A stretch of DNA of 64,000 nt from Mycogone perniciosa (lineage: Eukaryota; Ascomycota; Sordariomycetes; Hypocreales; Hypocreaceae), in the NCBI GenBank assembly GCA_025331125.1, contig JAOALB010000021.1, positions 1 through 64,000 on the forward strand. Direction: 5' to 3'. Within the stretch, counting starts at the first letter, position 1. Each line of letters starts with the position of its first letter. Under the pieces are notes generated by a model. That model was not told where the DNA came from. It saw only the letters and a program-made list of their open reading frames with translations, and ran no database searches. The position numbers and the translations under genes were made by a program. Shown in pieces: positions 22,028-33,806 of the stretch.

Positions 22028-24410
22028 ATGGCTGACTCCAACAAGGATGGAGGAGGACAAGGGACAATGCCCCTGTCGCCTACAACTTCAAATCACGAAC
22101 CTGCAACGACGATAAGAAATGCGAAAAAATCGATGAAGAAGCAGCAACAAAATGAAGAATCGTGGTGGAGTATTCATCCTTTCCGCGGCATGATCAATGA
22201 TCTTCGCCGCAGGGCTCCTTATTATGCCAGCGACTGGCTCGATGCTTGGGATTACCGTGTGGTGCCAGCCACAGTCTACATGTATTTTGCCAAGTATGCA
22301 ATCTCGATCCTTGCTCTAATCTACTCGCTGTCTTTCATGTGGACAAACAACTCGTCTGTGGGTGTTCGGGTGCTCTGGCTGAGCCATATCCTTGCTTCGG
22401 ATACCCCGTCCAGACACCTGCTCATCCATACAGTAATGTATCATCCACATCTGGGACAGAATGACATATCAGAAATAAGTAAAAACACTCGCTAACTGCT
22501 TCATCTACAGCATTTTACCAGCCCTTGCCTTCTCACTAGACATGTTCCAAAACACGGGATCAAACTATGGAGTTAATGAGGTCTTGTTAGCCTCTGTTCT
22601 CGGCTCCGTCGTCTTTTCCATCTTCGCAGCACAACCCCTCGTCATTGTTGGAGTAACTGGTATGTATGATTCCTCTCTATACCCTGCCAGAGGGGCTCGA
22701 TATATGATCCTAACTTCGTGCTTCATTAGGACCAATCACTGTCTTCAACTAGTACGTACAACCAAAAAGACTGATGCTATTATAAGTTGTGTTGAATTCT
22801 AACGCGCCCCTTAGCACGGTATACGATATCATGAAACCAACTGGTGTTAACTACATTGCCTTTATGGCTTGGATAGGAATGTAGGTTCCCCAAGACCGTG
22901 GCCTGTCTCTATATGGGAAACAAGTATTGATACAGAACATTAGTTGGGCACTCATTCTACACTGGATTCTTGCCATCACAAATTCTTGCAACTGGCTTCG
23001 ATGGGTCACTCGATTTCCTTGCGATATCTTTGGCTTCTACGTCGCTTTCATTTACCTACAAAAAGGCATTCAAGTTCTGGAGCGTCTCAGCGACGACAGT
23101 GCGTTCTATCTCTCAATCGTCTCGGCTTTGTTAGTCTTCATAGTGGCCTATATCTGTGGTGAACTGGGAACGAGCAGCCTATTCAGACACCCGGTTCGCA
23201 TCTTCCTCAAGGACTATGGTACTCCACTCACCCTCATCTTCTTCACGGGCTTTGTTCACATCGGTCGTATGTCCAAGGTGGATTTGGCGGTGCTCCCTAC
23301 GAGCATCGCGTTTGAGCCGACGAGTGGCCGACAATGGCTTGTCAGGTTTTGGGATTTGAGTGTTGGGGAGATATTCATGGCCTTGCCTTTCGCTGTTCTC
23401 CTCACCATCCTGTTTTGGTTTGATCACAATGGTACGTTTCTAGAAGCGATGTGACATTGGCATCCTAGACTAACCATGGCAAAGTGTCTTCGCTTATCGC
23501 CCAAGGAAGTGAATTCCCTCTCAGGAAACCTGCTGGGTTTCATTGGGATCTCTTCCTTCTCGGCGCCACCACTGGTGTGGCCGGTATTCTTGGCTTGCCT
23601 TTTCCCAATGGCCTAATCCCACAGGCCCCTTTCCATACCGAATCCCTTTGCGTCACCAAGGCTGTCAAAGAGCTGGACGAGAAGGGTGAGGACAAGGGTG
23701 CCTACACTTTCGAAGCAACTCACGTTGTAGAACAACGGGTATCCAATCTTGCCCAGGGCCTCCTGACACTCGGCACCATGTCTGGTCCTCTCCTTGTTGT
23801 CCTTCATCTGGTTCCTCACGGCGTCCTTGCTGGCCTCTTCTTTGTCATGGGTGTCCAGGCCCTCGAGGCCAACGGTATTACTGCCAAGCTCATATTTCTA
23901 GGTCGCGACAAGAATTTGACACCCGCCAACGCTCCGCTCAAGAATATCAAGCGCCACTCTGCCATCTGGATGTTCGTCATCATCGAGCTGGTTGGTTTCG
24001 GCGCCACTTTCGCCATCACGCAAACCATCGCCGCTGTGGGCTTCCCAGTCTTCATCCTTGCGCTTATCCCAATCCGCGCTCTTCTACTGCCCATGATCTT
24101 CCATCCGGAGGAACTAGCTGCCCTTGATGAACCCACTGCATCTGACTTTACTATGGAGGGCATCGGTGGCTCCTGGGGCGGCCGCAGCGGCGACAATGAC
24201 ACAGCTGTGGCCAGTAGATCGGCGTCACCCTCTCGGCGCGGCACACAATATCGACCTCGCTCCGAGAATCACGATAGTGTCTTTGCGAGTCCAGGATGTC
24301 CTCGGAAGAGTCAGGAGGATTTGGCGGAGTTGGGACAGGTCCAGAGCGCGCAGAGTGCGGCTACGAGGAGGAGTCAAGTGCGAAGGGGAAGCAATTCACA
24401 GCATGCTTGA
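22028..24410 (+). CDS. bor1: BOR1-like borate/anion (SLC4 family) transporter, 638 aa
   Basis: Plasma- or vacuolar-membrane transporter of the bicarbonate/borate exporter family; fungal members export boron or affect vacuolar sorting. Six exons: 22028-22293, 22511-22659, 22730-22751, 22815-22880, 22944-23431 and 23485-24410, 639 codons. Exon 3 is only 22 nt and completes the family signature TGPITVFNYTVYDIM. Other landmarks are RRRAPYYASDWLDAWDYR, ILPALAFSLDMF, SEFPLRKPAGFHWDLFLLG and GLPFPNGLIPQAPFHTESL, and HVVEQRVSNLAQGLL. Roughly a dozen hydrophobic segments are spread from about residue 80 to 540. The N-terminus (first 60 residues) and the Ser/Arg-rich C-terminus are cytosolic and low-complexity. 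The first intron (217 nt) is open in frame for its first 200 nt, so intron retention would give a truncated product. Confidence 0.93.
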
Positions 24411-24743
24411 GAGCCCTTTCTTTCTCTTTATTTTTTAATGATTATGACTGGGACCATTTTCTTTTCTTCTATCTCTTATATACTTTAAAAGTTCGTTGTT
24501 CACAGATAGAGTCATATTCATAACCGCTTCTACTCGGATTATAGAAGTGCAAGTTCTCAAATTTTATATCACATAGTATAAATTCATAGGGAGGGAATCA
24601 AAACAATCTTGACCAATGCCTGCTGAGTAGCTCAAGCGACTAAATGCATAAAATATACTCCGCACGCAGCAGTGATTCGTATGCCAAACCCATCTTGAAC
24701 TCCCTGCCAGAAACGCCAACCGCATTATTGCTGCTGTTCCCGT

Positions 24744-27700
24744 CTACTCATCATCATCGCTATCAATTACAAACCCGCCTCTCACCCTCGGTCTTCTGGC
24801 TACCACCAGAGGGGCATCCTCTGTGTCCTCTTTGTCGTCTCCTTCTACTTCTTGGTTCTTCTGAGACACGGAAGCATCACCATCCTCCATATCTACATCT
24901 CCATCGCCGTCTTCGTCGTGGGCGCTATCGTCAGCTTCGATGCTCACTTTCCTCTTCTTCCTGCTCTCACCATCGCTGGCATCCAAGGGTGGTGTATCCT
25001 GACTACTCATCCGCGTCTCCTGAGTCAAACCCAAGGTGTTACCGTTCTCCTCACCATCATCCTCATCGCTACTGACCTCCACGGGCTTGCGTTTCTTGGG
25101 TGCCGTGACGGCAGCAGGTTCCGGGACGGATTGTGCAGCCTTAGCCGCCCTCGTGGCAATCTCCCGCTCACGAGCGAAGAATGCAGCATCCTCTTCTTCG
25201 TCAAAATCGTCGTCGCCATCGCGAACGTACATGGCTGACTTGATCTTCCGGGCCTTTTCTCTCTCACGCTCACGTCGCTTTAGCGCTTTCTCTTCTAATT
25301 CCTCGTCGTCTAGTTCTTCGACTTGACTGTTCTTTCGTCTCCTCTTTCTGGTCTTCTTTGGCTTATCGGGTTCATCGATTGCTTTTCTAGTCCTTAGGCT
25401 GCCTTGCTCGAACTGAAATTCGTCGTCAATGTCGTCGGCTTCGTCATCATCGAATACTGCTTTCTTCCGGGGGACTGTCTTGCGCTTTAGCTGATTCTCA
25501 GCTAACCCTCCATCCTCGAATGTAGGCGGACTGAATTCAGCCTGGTTGATGTAATGCAGCGCATCTTTGAGAGAATCGGCCGTGACTTCAGCTGGAAGAA
25601 CCCATAGAGACTCTGGTGTCTCTTCTGAAGCAGGCCCAAACAACTTAAACCCACAGAGGGTCAAGAGAAGACGGAGGTAAGAATTCTTGAATATGGCCGT
25701 TCGCCGTGCGGGACTATCAGGACGGACATCTAGTACTGTTAGTATCAAAACTCACCAGTGTGAAAATAGAACAGAAGACTTACGGAACAAAGGTGGCATC
25801 TTTGGCTCGGGCTGTGCATCCGGGTCTGCTGTTTCTTCAGATGGATTCTCAATTGAGGCTATTGCCTCCTCAGCTGCAGCCCACGATTGACGCTCGCTTT
25901 CAGCCTCTGCAATGATGCTCTTCACCCAACTGATCTGGTCTGCCTCATTCTTGTCTAGCAATGCACCAACCGCAGTGGCGATTTGCCGGTCTAGCTCCTC
26001 TGTGTACTTGAAAACAAGTTCTGGCGCCGGCTTCGCCTGTTTCTTGTTAGTAGAAGCAGTTTGCTTCTCGTAGCCGTACTCTAAAAAGAAGGCGGTGCTC
26101 TGTAATTTGCTGAACAACATCTCGATGATGAGCTCAGGCCTTTGCTCAATCTTTTTGAAACACTTGCGCAGAATTTGCTTGACAAGCTCCTCCCAATCTT
26201 TGTATATGCTGGACGACTTGTCAAGAGGTTCGGGGCCTTTGATCATATTGTACAGTAAGTGGATGATATCCACACGGAACAACATGACGCCCATCTCTTG
26301 CTTAAAGGCCAGGCGGTAAAAGTAGCGATGGACACGTTTGAGCTGAGTATCGTTCATGTCCTGGTAGAATTTGGTAAAGGTGACGAACGTGTCGACAACT
26401 CCTTGTGGCGTGAAGCGAGCGGCAAATTTTTGGAAATCAAACTTGCGTTCTTTTGATGTACGCTCTGCAGTTTCCTCATCGTTGGCGGAGTCGTCGTTTT
26501 CTTCCTCCATGGCCCCGTCCTCAGTAGCTTGCTTCGCCGCCTGCTTCTTCTGGCGTGTTCTCTTACGAGAGCGAACTTGCATGTCCACATTCTGCTTAGA
26601 ATATGCCTCCAAGATGCGCAAGAAGTGGTGCACTAGCTCTGTGGCGGCATCTAGATAGTCAAATCCTTGGTCTTTGTAGGTTCTGACAATATTCGCCATG
26701 ATGTCATGTGTTGACTCTTCATAAAAGAGACGACTCAAGACGTTTTCGGCGATTTCCTCGTTCTCTTCATTGCCACTTTCAGCCATCTCTTGAACGGTAA
26801 GGAGAATCTGTGTGAAGCATCTCATGACAGCAGATAACTCGTTCCAATCCTTGTATTCGTATGCTTCATGCATTCCCTTGCTGAGGGTGATGAACATCTC
26901 TTGGTTCAATACACCGGCGACGAGATTGAAGCTGCTGACGTCGTCGTCCTTTTTAGCAGAGGCTTTCTTTGACTTTCTTCTGGCCCGTTCTGCCTCTAGG
27001 AACCATGCGACCAGGTAAAAGAACTGACGCCTGTGATACTGCATGACGTGTGAAGCCTCACGATCGATGGTTTTGCGAACATGCTGAAACAGAGGATTGA
27101 ATCCAGAATCCAGGAAGTCCTCTACGAAAGACCGGAGTTGACCATTTGCTCGCGCATTGAGCTTCGCCGCCGGCCCCATATCTCTTTCGTCCTTGTCCTC
27201 CTTCCTCCCCCGCCGAGGTGGCTTGAACGTCTTGCTGCTATCCAGTTTCTGGTTCCGCTTTGTGGAATCGGCGAGTGCGTCCTGACCCGATAAAGAATAC
27301 ATCTTTCCATCTTCACGCTTCACCCAGAGCATTGTTCCAAAGCGGTTGTGTCGGGTTGGGCCCTTGTGGTTGTATGCTTTGAGCATGGCAGCCTCCTTCT
27401 TCATCAGTGAGGATAATTCGTCTGATTTTGCTTTGTTCACCTGCTGTTCAGTCATGAAGAGTTTATCTATGTCGACTCGCTTGACAAGATGGTATATGAT
27501 TTCCATAACAGTGGTGTCCTCCGTTCTGAATTCATCACCCATATTCGAGGCAACTGTGAGGAGGAACAGAAAGATGTCTTGATACGCAAAGGCGTCGATT
27601 GTGGCGGATCTTGATATTTGGGTCTCATCACCGTCATACTTGATGTTTGGCGGCGGCGCAATCATGGCCATGTTGCGAAGGAAGAACAAGACCAATTTGA

Positions 27701-28288
27701 TGATGCCCTGGTCTCGTGCTCCTCTGTCCCCAGTAGACAGTGCCAAAGAAGGCAACGCAGTCCTGATAGCAGCATGCAAGATCCTGGCACCATCATAATT
27801 TATTATTGCCCTTTTGTATTGAACCTGGGCCAGTTCCAACACCGGCATGTGCCGATGGTGGTTGACCGTCATTCGCTCCTTATCCCGCTCCATCGGCCAA
27901 GTTAGAGGCACCATGAGTTCGAAGCATGCCAGAGCAATCCGAGACTTGTACTTGCTTTCCGTCGCATTTTCTGGCCATGTTGATAGAATTGGGAGCAAAT
28001 CGCCTTCGATCAAGTTTGCTTCGTGGATACAACGGGCGACATCCATCCGGTTCGTCTTTTCGTCGTAGAAACGGATCCATCTTTTCATATCGCGGAGGAC
28101 CTCCAGGGCATCGTCTCCCAGTTGGTATCGTCCATCATCATCCGCACTCGTACCTCCCAGCTGTTCCAATTGATTATTAGTATCTTGCCACTGGTATATC
28201 CGGTTCAACTTACCGCGGCGATGAGGCTGCCGATATGAGCCCGAACTTCGGGATGGACAACGTCCGTCGTGCCATCAGGCAGCTCCAT
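24744..28288 (-). CDS. tof1: Replication fork protection protein TOF1/Swi1 (Timeless family), 1145 aa
   Basis: With Csm3 (Swi3), forms the fork-protection complex that travels with the CMG helicase, supports fork pausing and the S-phase checkpoint, and binds topoisomerase I. Three exons: 28288-28214, 28160-25784 and 25729-24744, total 1146 codons, the usual length. Exon 1 encodes MELPDGTTDVVHPEVRAHIG and joins in phase to LGGTSADDDGRYQLGDDAL. The Timeless N-terminal domain occupies roughly the first 300 residues (for example ACFELMVPLTWPMER and LVLFFLRNMAMIAPPP). A central alpha-helical region follows. The second splice joins MPPLF to HVRPDSPARRTAIFK, which leads into LRLLLTLCGFKLFG. The C-terminal 250 residues are highly charged (Lys/Arg and Asp/Glu runs), as in fungal homologues. 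It shares a 323-bp divergent promoter with the beta-oxidation gene. Confidence 0.95.
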
Positions 28289-28405
28289 TCTGATTGTTTC
28301 CCAGGTGAAGCCGCTATAATGGAAGTTCTAGGCTCTCCAGGTTCTGTGACAACATTGAAAGCAATGAAGCGCGCAATGCAGCTTCTCGATACATCAACTA
28401 TTAAC

Positions 28406-28415
28406 GTACTCCGTA
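28406..28415. repeat. TACGGAGTA-family palindrome in the TOF1/HADH promoter
   Basis: GTACTCCGTA, one copy of the dispersed motif, 118 bp upstream of the TOF1 start. Confidence 0.6.
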
Positions 28416-28431
28416 ATCCGTCCCCTCCAAC

Positions 28432-28447
28432 ACGCGTCTAGACGCGT
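28432..28447. promoter_or_regulatory. Paired MluI cell-cycle boxes in a 16-bp palindrome
   Basis: ACGCGTCTAGACGCGT is a perfect palindrome made of two ACGCGT boxes (28432-28437 and 28442-28447), 144 bp upstream of the TOF1 ATG. ACGCGT is the MCB bound by the MBF (Mbp1/Swi6-type) factor that drives G1/S genes. A TGAGTCA (Gcn4/AP-1-like) site abuts it at 28448-28454. The motif is seen directly; MBF control of TOF1 is an inference that fits its S-phase role. Confidence 0.6.
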
Positions 28448-28532
28448 TGAGTCAGCCTTGCCAATCTACGCGACCGATAAGAGGGAGATTTTCGGCAATT
28501 GATAAAGGACAGCTCAGTCACCCCGCTAAGAG

Positions 28533-28538
28533 CCGAGG
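28533..28538. promoter_or_regulatory. CCGAGG element upstream of hydroxyacyl-CoA dehydrogenase
   Basis: CCGAGG (CCTCGG on the other strand) lies 74 bp before the dehydrogenase ATG. This hexamer is the known core site of the FarA/FarB (CTF1) fatty-acid regulators in filamentous ascomycetes. A single hexamer is weak evidence, but it sits in front of a beta-oxidation gene. Confidence 0.45.
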
Positions 28539-28611
28539 TTACCCGGGATCATTGACATCCTTTCGAGCTCCAGCGATCGGAGCTCTTCAGTCTCCTTCTC
28601 ATTAATCCAAA

Positions 28612-29678
28612 ATGGCGAGCTCAATTCTTCGAATGCGATCATTGGGAGCTCTGCGCCAGGCGCGCTACTTCAGCTCCTCCCCAAGGCAGTATGCTGCCGA
28701 CGTTAAGAGCCTGGGTGTCCTTGGCGCAGGTCAAATGGTACCCTTCCAGACTAACATGTGATGCGAAATGCAACTGCTAATTGATAACAGGGTCTTGGAA
28801 TCGCCCTTGTTGCCGCCCAAAAAGCTCAGATCCCAGTCACATTGGTTGATGCTTCTGAGCAGGCATTGAAGAAGGGAATTGCTTTTGCCGGTGCGTTCCA
28901 ATTACTCGAAGCTAGCCAATAACATGGCGGGCTGACATGAAGGATAGAGAAACTGCTCGCGAAGGATGTATCCAAGTCTAGGATCACACAGGAACAGGCT
29001 GACGAGGCACGATCGCGAATCAGCACGAGCACAAACCTTGAAGACTTCTCTTCCGTTGACTTCGTAATTGAAGCTGTACCAGAGATTCCTAAAGTCAAGT
29101 TCGAGATCTTCAACAAGCTGGCCAAGATCTGTCCTCCACATGCTATTTTGGCCACCAACACATCCTCCATCTCTATCACGCGTATTGCTGCTGCTACAAC
29201 TTCTGACCCCAAAGATACCTCTGCTTCGTCTCGAGTTGTTTCTACCCACTTCATGAATCCCGTCCCTGTTCAAAAAGGTGTTGAGATCATCAGCGGTCTA
29301 CAGACAAGCAAGGAGACACTCGACACTGCTGTGGAGTTTTGCAAGAAGATGGGCAAGGTCACTTCCGTGTCTGCCGACTCTCCCGGATTCTTGGCTAACC
29401 GAATCCTCATGCCTTATATCAACGAGGCTGTTATCTGCCTTGAGACGGGGGTTGGTGATCGGGACTCAATTGACGCCATCATGAAGAACGGAACCAACGT
29501 CCCCATGGGCCCTCTTCAGCTTGCTGATTTCATTGGCTTGGATACATGCTTGGCCATCATGAAGGTCCTTCACGAAGAAACTGGCGATTCCAAGTATCGG
29601 CCAAGTGTGTTGCTTGGAAAGATGGTTGATGCCGGCTGGCTCGGAAAGAAGAGCGGAAAGGGATTTTATGATTACTAG
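28612..29678 (+). CDS. Mitochondrial 3-hydroxyacyl-CoA dehydrogenase, 318 aa
   Basis: Oxidises L-3-hydroxyacyl-CoA to 3-ketoacyl-CoA with NAD+, the third step of beta-oxidation. Three exons: 28612-28737, 28791-28890 and 28948-29678, 319 codons. The N-terminus (MASSILRMRSLGALRQARYF) looks like a mitochondrial presequence, and the C-terminus (GKGFYDY) lacks a peroxisomal PTS1, so a mitochondrial enzyme is likely. The Rossmann GxGxxG is split by intron 1 (GVLGAGQM|GLGIALVAA). The catalytic histidine is in VSTHFMNPVPV. FVIEAVPE, ILATNTSSIS and SADSPGFLANRILMPYINEA are family hallmarks, and MGPLQLADFIGLDTCLAIM is in the C-terminal dimerisation domain. It resembles mammalian HADH and the fungal mitochondrial enzyme. 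A 3-hydroxybutyryl-CoA dehydrogenase role is also possible. Confidence 0.95.
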
Positions 29679-32600
29679 CGCCACGAGATAGGCTTTTTGG
29701 AGATATGATGAATGAAGTCGAAAACATAGTTATACATGGGATATAGAATGTCAATTATAGGTTCTTTTCTCGATCCTATGCGAGTATTCCGTGTCTGGTT
29801 TTGAAAACCACCGGGTAGGTAATAGTTTGTTTCGGCGCAAGAAGCACTTCCCACCAAAAGCCAAGAAGGGTCTCGATTTTTTAGTATTTATTCTCCGTCG
29901 GGTTTTCCTTTTTCCTTATATAAGAAAAAGAGGAATTCCTCTGGAGAGCAGGTTGGTGTCTTTTTATTGCCGATGCAATGAGTGATCTCGTCCCGCAACT
30001 AGCCGCCCTCAATACCAAGGTCTTGGTTACCCTTGAACCTGCAGTCACACCGAATGGCATGTGAAAGTGGATGCAGTGAATGGCCTCTGTTACTCTCGAG
30101 TTTGGAAATTCCATTCTACAACGGGGAGTTTCCTGCCAGAACACGCTTTGCGTCATGAGGCGATCGTCAGTCGGCTGGTTGGGCGTCTGTACTCGTACGC
30201 AAGAGATCTGCGGTGGTTCAGCTAGCCGAGCTGTATGTCTTAGGTCAAGGGTGTCGTGCATATGCCGGTAGAAGTGAGACTCAGGAGTTCATCGACTCGA
30301 GGTGCAGACAAGACAAAAAAGCAATCACACAAGACAAGATACCTACTCGTACTTCGTACTTCGTGCGTCACGTCTACATAGCCTCCGGACGCATAAAAGT
30401 CCCCAAATGTGAACGGTCAAATGCCATATTACGTAGTACTACCACTACCTCTGCATGTTCGTACATGCAATACTCCATCTGCAGCCAAGTACTCCGTACT
30501 TCGTAGAAGGAGGGGAATCAATAGCAGACCCAACACGTTCCCAAAGTTCCCGCAAATGTCTGTGCTCCTACGGAGAGAAGGTGCTTCAGCATTGGGTACA
30601 AGATCCGATGGACTAATAATAGCGCTAAGATCGATTTACAACATATTATCATGGCCATACTACTTTGTAGAGGATCTATCAATATGAGCAAATGTGGTAC
30701 CTTGCACCATCAGACAGGACACGTCTCATGCCGGGTCTGGAGAGTTACATGGCGCTGCTCCGATTGGGACGAGAAGCTCCGGGGTGCAGACAATCAACGC
30801 ATGAGTACGGTGATGCACCGGTCAAGCTGCTGGGCCAGAGGGGCTGTTCGTGCGGGTGGGTAAGGCTTTACCAGGATTGTGTGGTGGTTGAGATGTTGAT
30901 GTGAGGCTTGGTTTGCCCACCCGGCGCCTATTAGCCAAGCTCTTGAGCCTTTATCTTCTCAACAAGGCGTGAGTTGTCTCAGAACCCCGGGGATTCTTCG
31001 CGACTTGTCACAAGCCCAGAAGCCATAACTTACTAGGTAGGTAGTAGTGAGAAGAACATAACGAGGACTTGTTCGATGCGTCATCTCGTCCATGGCTACG
31101 GAGCAGAACAGATGAATTTGTCCGAGAAGATGGGCACGGGAGCCAAGGATTATAGCCACCACCACGTGTGTGAATGACACCGGACAGAGAACGGAGTAGA
31201 TACTGCCCCCCAAGAAGAGCTGAAAGGAAATTAGAAGAAGTACGAAGCACTCCGTAATGCTCTGCTTTCATCAAGTTGCCTGGACGGAAGCTTGGGATTA
31301 CCCGTCATTCCACTGGAAGCTGAATTACTCGATGTCCCGCCGCTCAGCTCTTGGTATTACCTCATGTAATTGAATGTGTAAACTCATGTGGCAATAGATA
31401 TGCAGCTCACAAGCAGATCGCATCGAGGCGGACGCTCTACTCGTAAACATCAGCCAGAAACCCCAACAAGCAACCAGTGCTAGCCACATGTAGCCTGTGG
31501 CAATCCCACGGGCAACGATCTGCTTGGAGCTGACTGAGCTTCGTAGCAGTAGCTCCAGCTACTAATGTATGTAGGCTGTTGCTTTAGGGAATACGGGTTG
31601 CAACTTGCAGATGCTTGCCGCCCACATCGTGCTCGTTCCAGTAGCAGCATCCCATAAGCATCCCATCAAGCATCCATCCATGGCTCTGGACCACACCACC
31701 TGCTTGTTCCAGTAGGTCGAGAACGAATAACGACCCGGGCCAGCACTGCTGCCATTGGCTAGTCGGGCCATTTTCAAGTAAAACCGAGGATGCCTCACAA
31801 CCATGCCCAGAACGTGCTGCCAGCAACCCACCCGACGGCACGAAAGCGATTCCATAGGCGCGTTTACAGGTCTTAGCATGAGCACAGCACCTTGCCGACC
31901 TCTTCACAGGGAGCCTGCTCGAGGGGCGAGGAGCGAGGAGTGAGGAGTGAGGAGCGGCAAACTTGCCAAAGGAAGTTTTTCGAAATGAAAGGTCCAAGTT
32001 ACTCCATGCTCCTACTCCATAACAGGGCCCTTTACTGCTTCTCCGGGCACCCGGCTAGTGCCTACTCAGGCGTTGGTCCGTCCTCCCTTGGTACTTGGTT
32101 ATTTGCCTCTCTGTTTCTGTTCACCGTTCCTTACCGGCCCTATTTGAGCAGCGAGTTTCATGTCTTAGATCACAGGCTTGCTGTGATGTGCGTGCAAGGA
32201 GCGCAAGGGCGGATGCTGGACAGAAAGGCAAGCCGGCGGCGTCTGGCGCGGGGAAATGGCTGCGTTATGAGGCTACGCGAGAGGTCCTGAAATAACACTT
32301 GAGGAAGCAAAACCCAGGCACGGCGGGACCAAGGGTAAGGGTACTCGTAGGCGGGCACGGAACGAGGTCGGTCCTAAGGAGGGGGTGTCGATAACGGGCC
32401 AAGTGGTTTCTCTTCCGCCGCCCCCCTGTAACTTTTTTTTGCTCACCTTCTTCGAAGTATCTCACAGTTATTTCCATTCGCTCGCGCCCTTGGCCGCTTT
32501 CATGATGGAGGGTGGGTGGCATTTGGCCAGTGATCAATGGCATTCTCGTACATGCGAGTACGATACATACATACATACGCACTGCAGCACATAACACATG

Positions 32601-33135
32601 CAATCGATGAACCACGGTCAAGGCCAAGCCGGTCTTTTGCTGCTGCATTGCTCCGTTGGTACGGAGTACTTCGTACTGATACGATAGCGGAGCACGCCCC
32701 CTACATCCGGAAGTGTTCCATTGCGAAAGGGGAAGACCAAGAAAAAAATGCCCGTCTTTAACGCTGATCTGGAATTCGTTTCTCGCCAGAAATACGGGGT
32801 ACGGTTTCTTCTTTTATTATCATAGGTATCATCACCTGCAACAGCGGCGGCAACCCGAGCCCACAGTTGTGTTACAGCATCGACCAGGGCCTTTTCAAAC
32901 GGCAAACTCCAGTTTTCCCAGGCAGACCCGCGTCGTCAGAGATGGCCACGACGCCTAACGAGCCCAACCCAATGGCCCTGGGGCTTTCCCACTTCCGACA
33001 TGGCGGCTCCTTGCGTCCGCGTGGCCCGGCGGCCATCCGAGACCTGGCACGAAAAGCCATGTGGTTGTCGGATCTTGCCTTAATACAACGTTCGCATGTA
33101 TACCCGTTCATTCCCTTGTTTGTGGCTGCAAAGTC

Positions 33136-33165
33136 GAGTCGAGACGAGACGAGACGAGACGAGAC
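33136..33165. repeat. GAGAC pentanucleotide microsatellite
   Basis: One GAGTC followed by five GAGAC units. Confidence 0.9.
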
Positions 33166-33435
33166 AAGCAAAGACGGATAAAATACATAAGCTATGCAGA
33201 CGGATAGGCATTAGACAGGTGCATACATAGGCAGGTTGTGGTCTTTGTGGTATGCCATGCCTTTGTTGGTCGCGCCGCGTCGGACTCGTACGACTACGCA
33301 CCGTGGACGATAATATGAGATGCGGTGCGTGCTGGCCGGGCGACAAAGATAGGGCTATCCTTCCATCATGCGTCGCTGTTTCAAGACGACAGGCAGATAC
33401 AGAGTACGTACTATTAGATTCGATTTACGGGAGGG

Positions 33436-33468
33436 CTCATCTCATCTCATCACATCACATCACATCAC
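33436..33468. repeat. CTCAT/CACAT compound pentanucleotide repeat
   Basis: Three CTCAT-type units run into three CACAT-type units, suggesting one array in which a point variant spread. Confidence 0.85.
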
Positions 33469-33771
33469 GACTTCAGTTCGCAGCCCCACGTAGCCGCCAC
33501 TGCATTCATGCTTATTCCTGGCCTGGGCGGATGGTCTCATTCCAACAACTCTTATCAAATCGGCCTATCTCTGCAGTCGGACGCCGTTTCCGCTGGCGGC
33601 ATACCTACTAATATGCCATACTCCTCCATAGGTCCACTGCTGGGGCGTCGTTGAAACGGCCAGGACAGACTAATTTTACCGTTTTTCGGCTTATTTAGAT
33701 CTACCAAGCTTTGATGAGGCAATGACACAGCTTCCAGCCTACAATTTCCAGATGAGGAAAAGAAGAGGGAT

Positions 33772-33806
33772 TAAAAAAAATCAAGAAAAAAAATCAAGAA
33801 AAAAAT
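33772..33806. repeat. A-rich tandem repeat (TCAAG plus A-tract)
   Basis: Three A-tracts of 7-8 nt separated by ATCAAG spacers; about 12-13 nt period. Confidence 0.7.

Noticed and set aside
24852..25326. Plus-strand frames rich in Ser
   Set aside because: Antisense of the acidic and basic C-terminal tail of TOF1; codon mirror of Asp/Glu-rich sequence.
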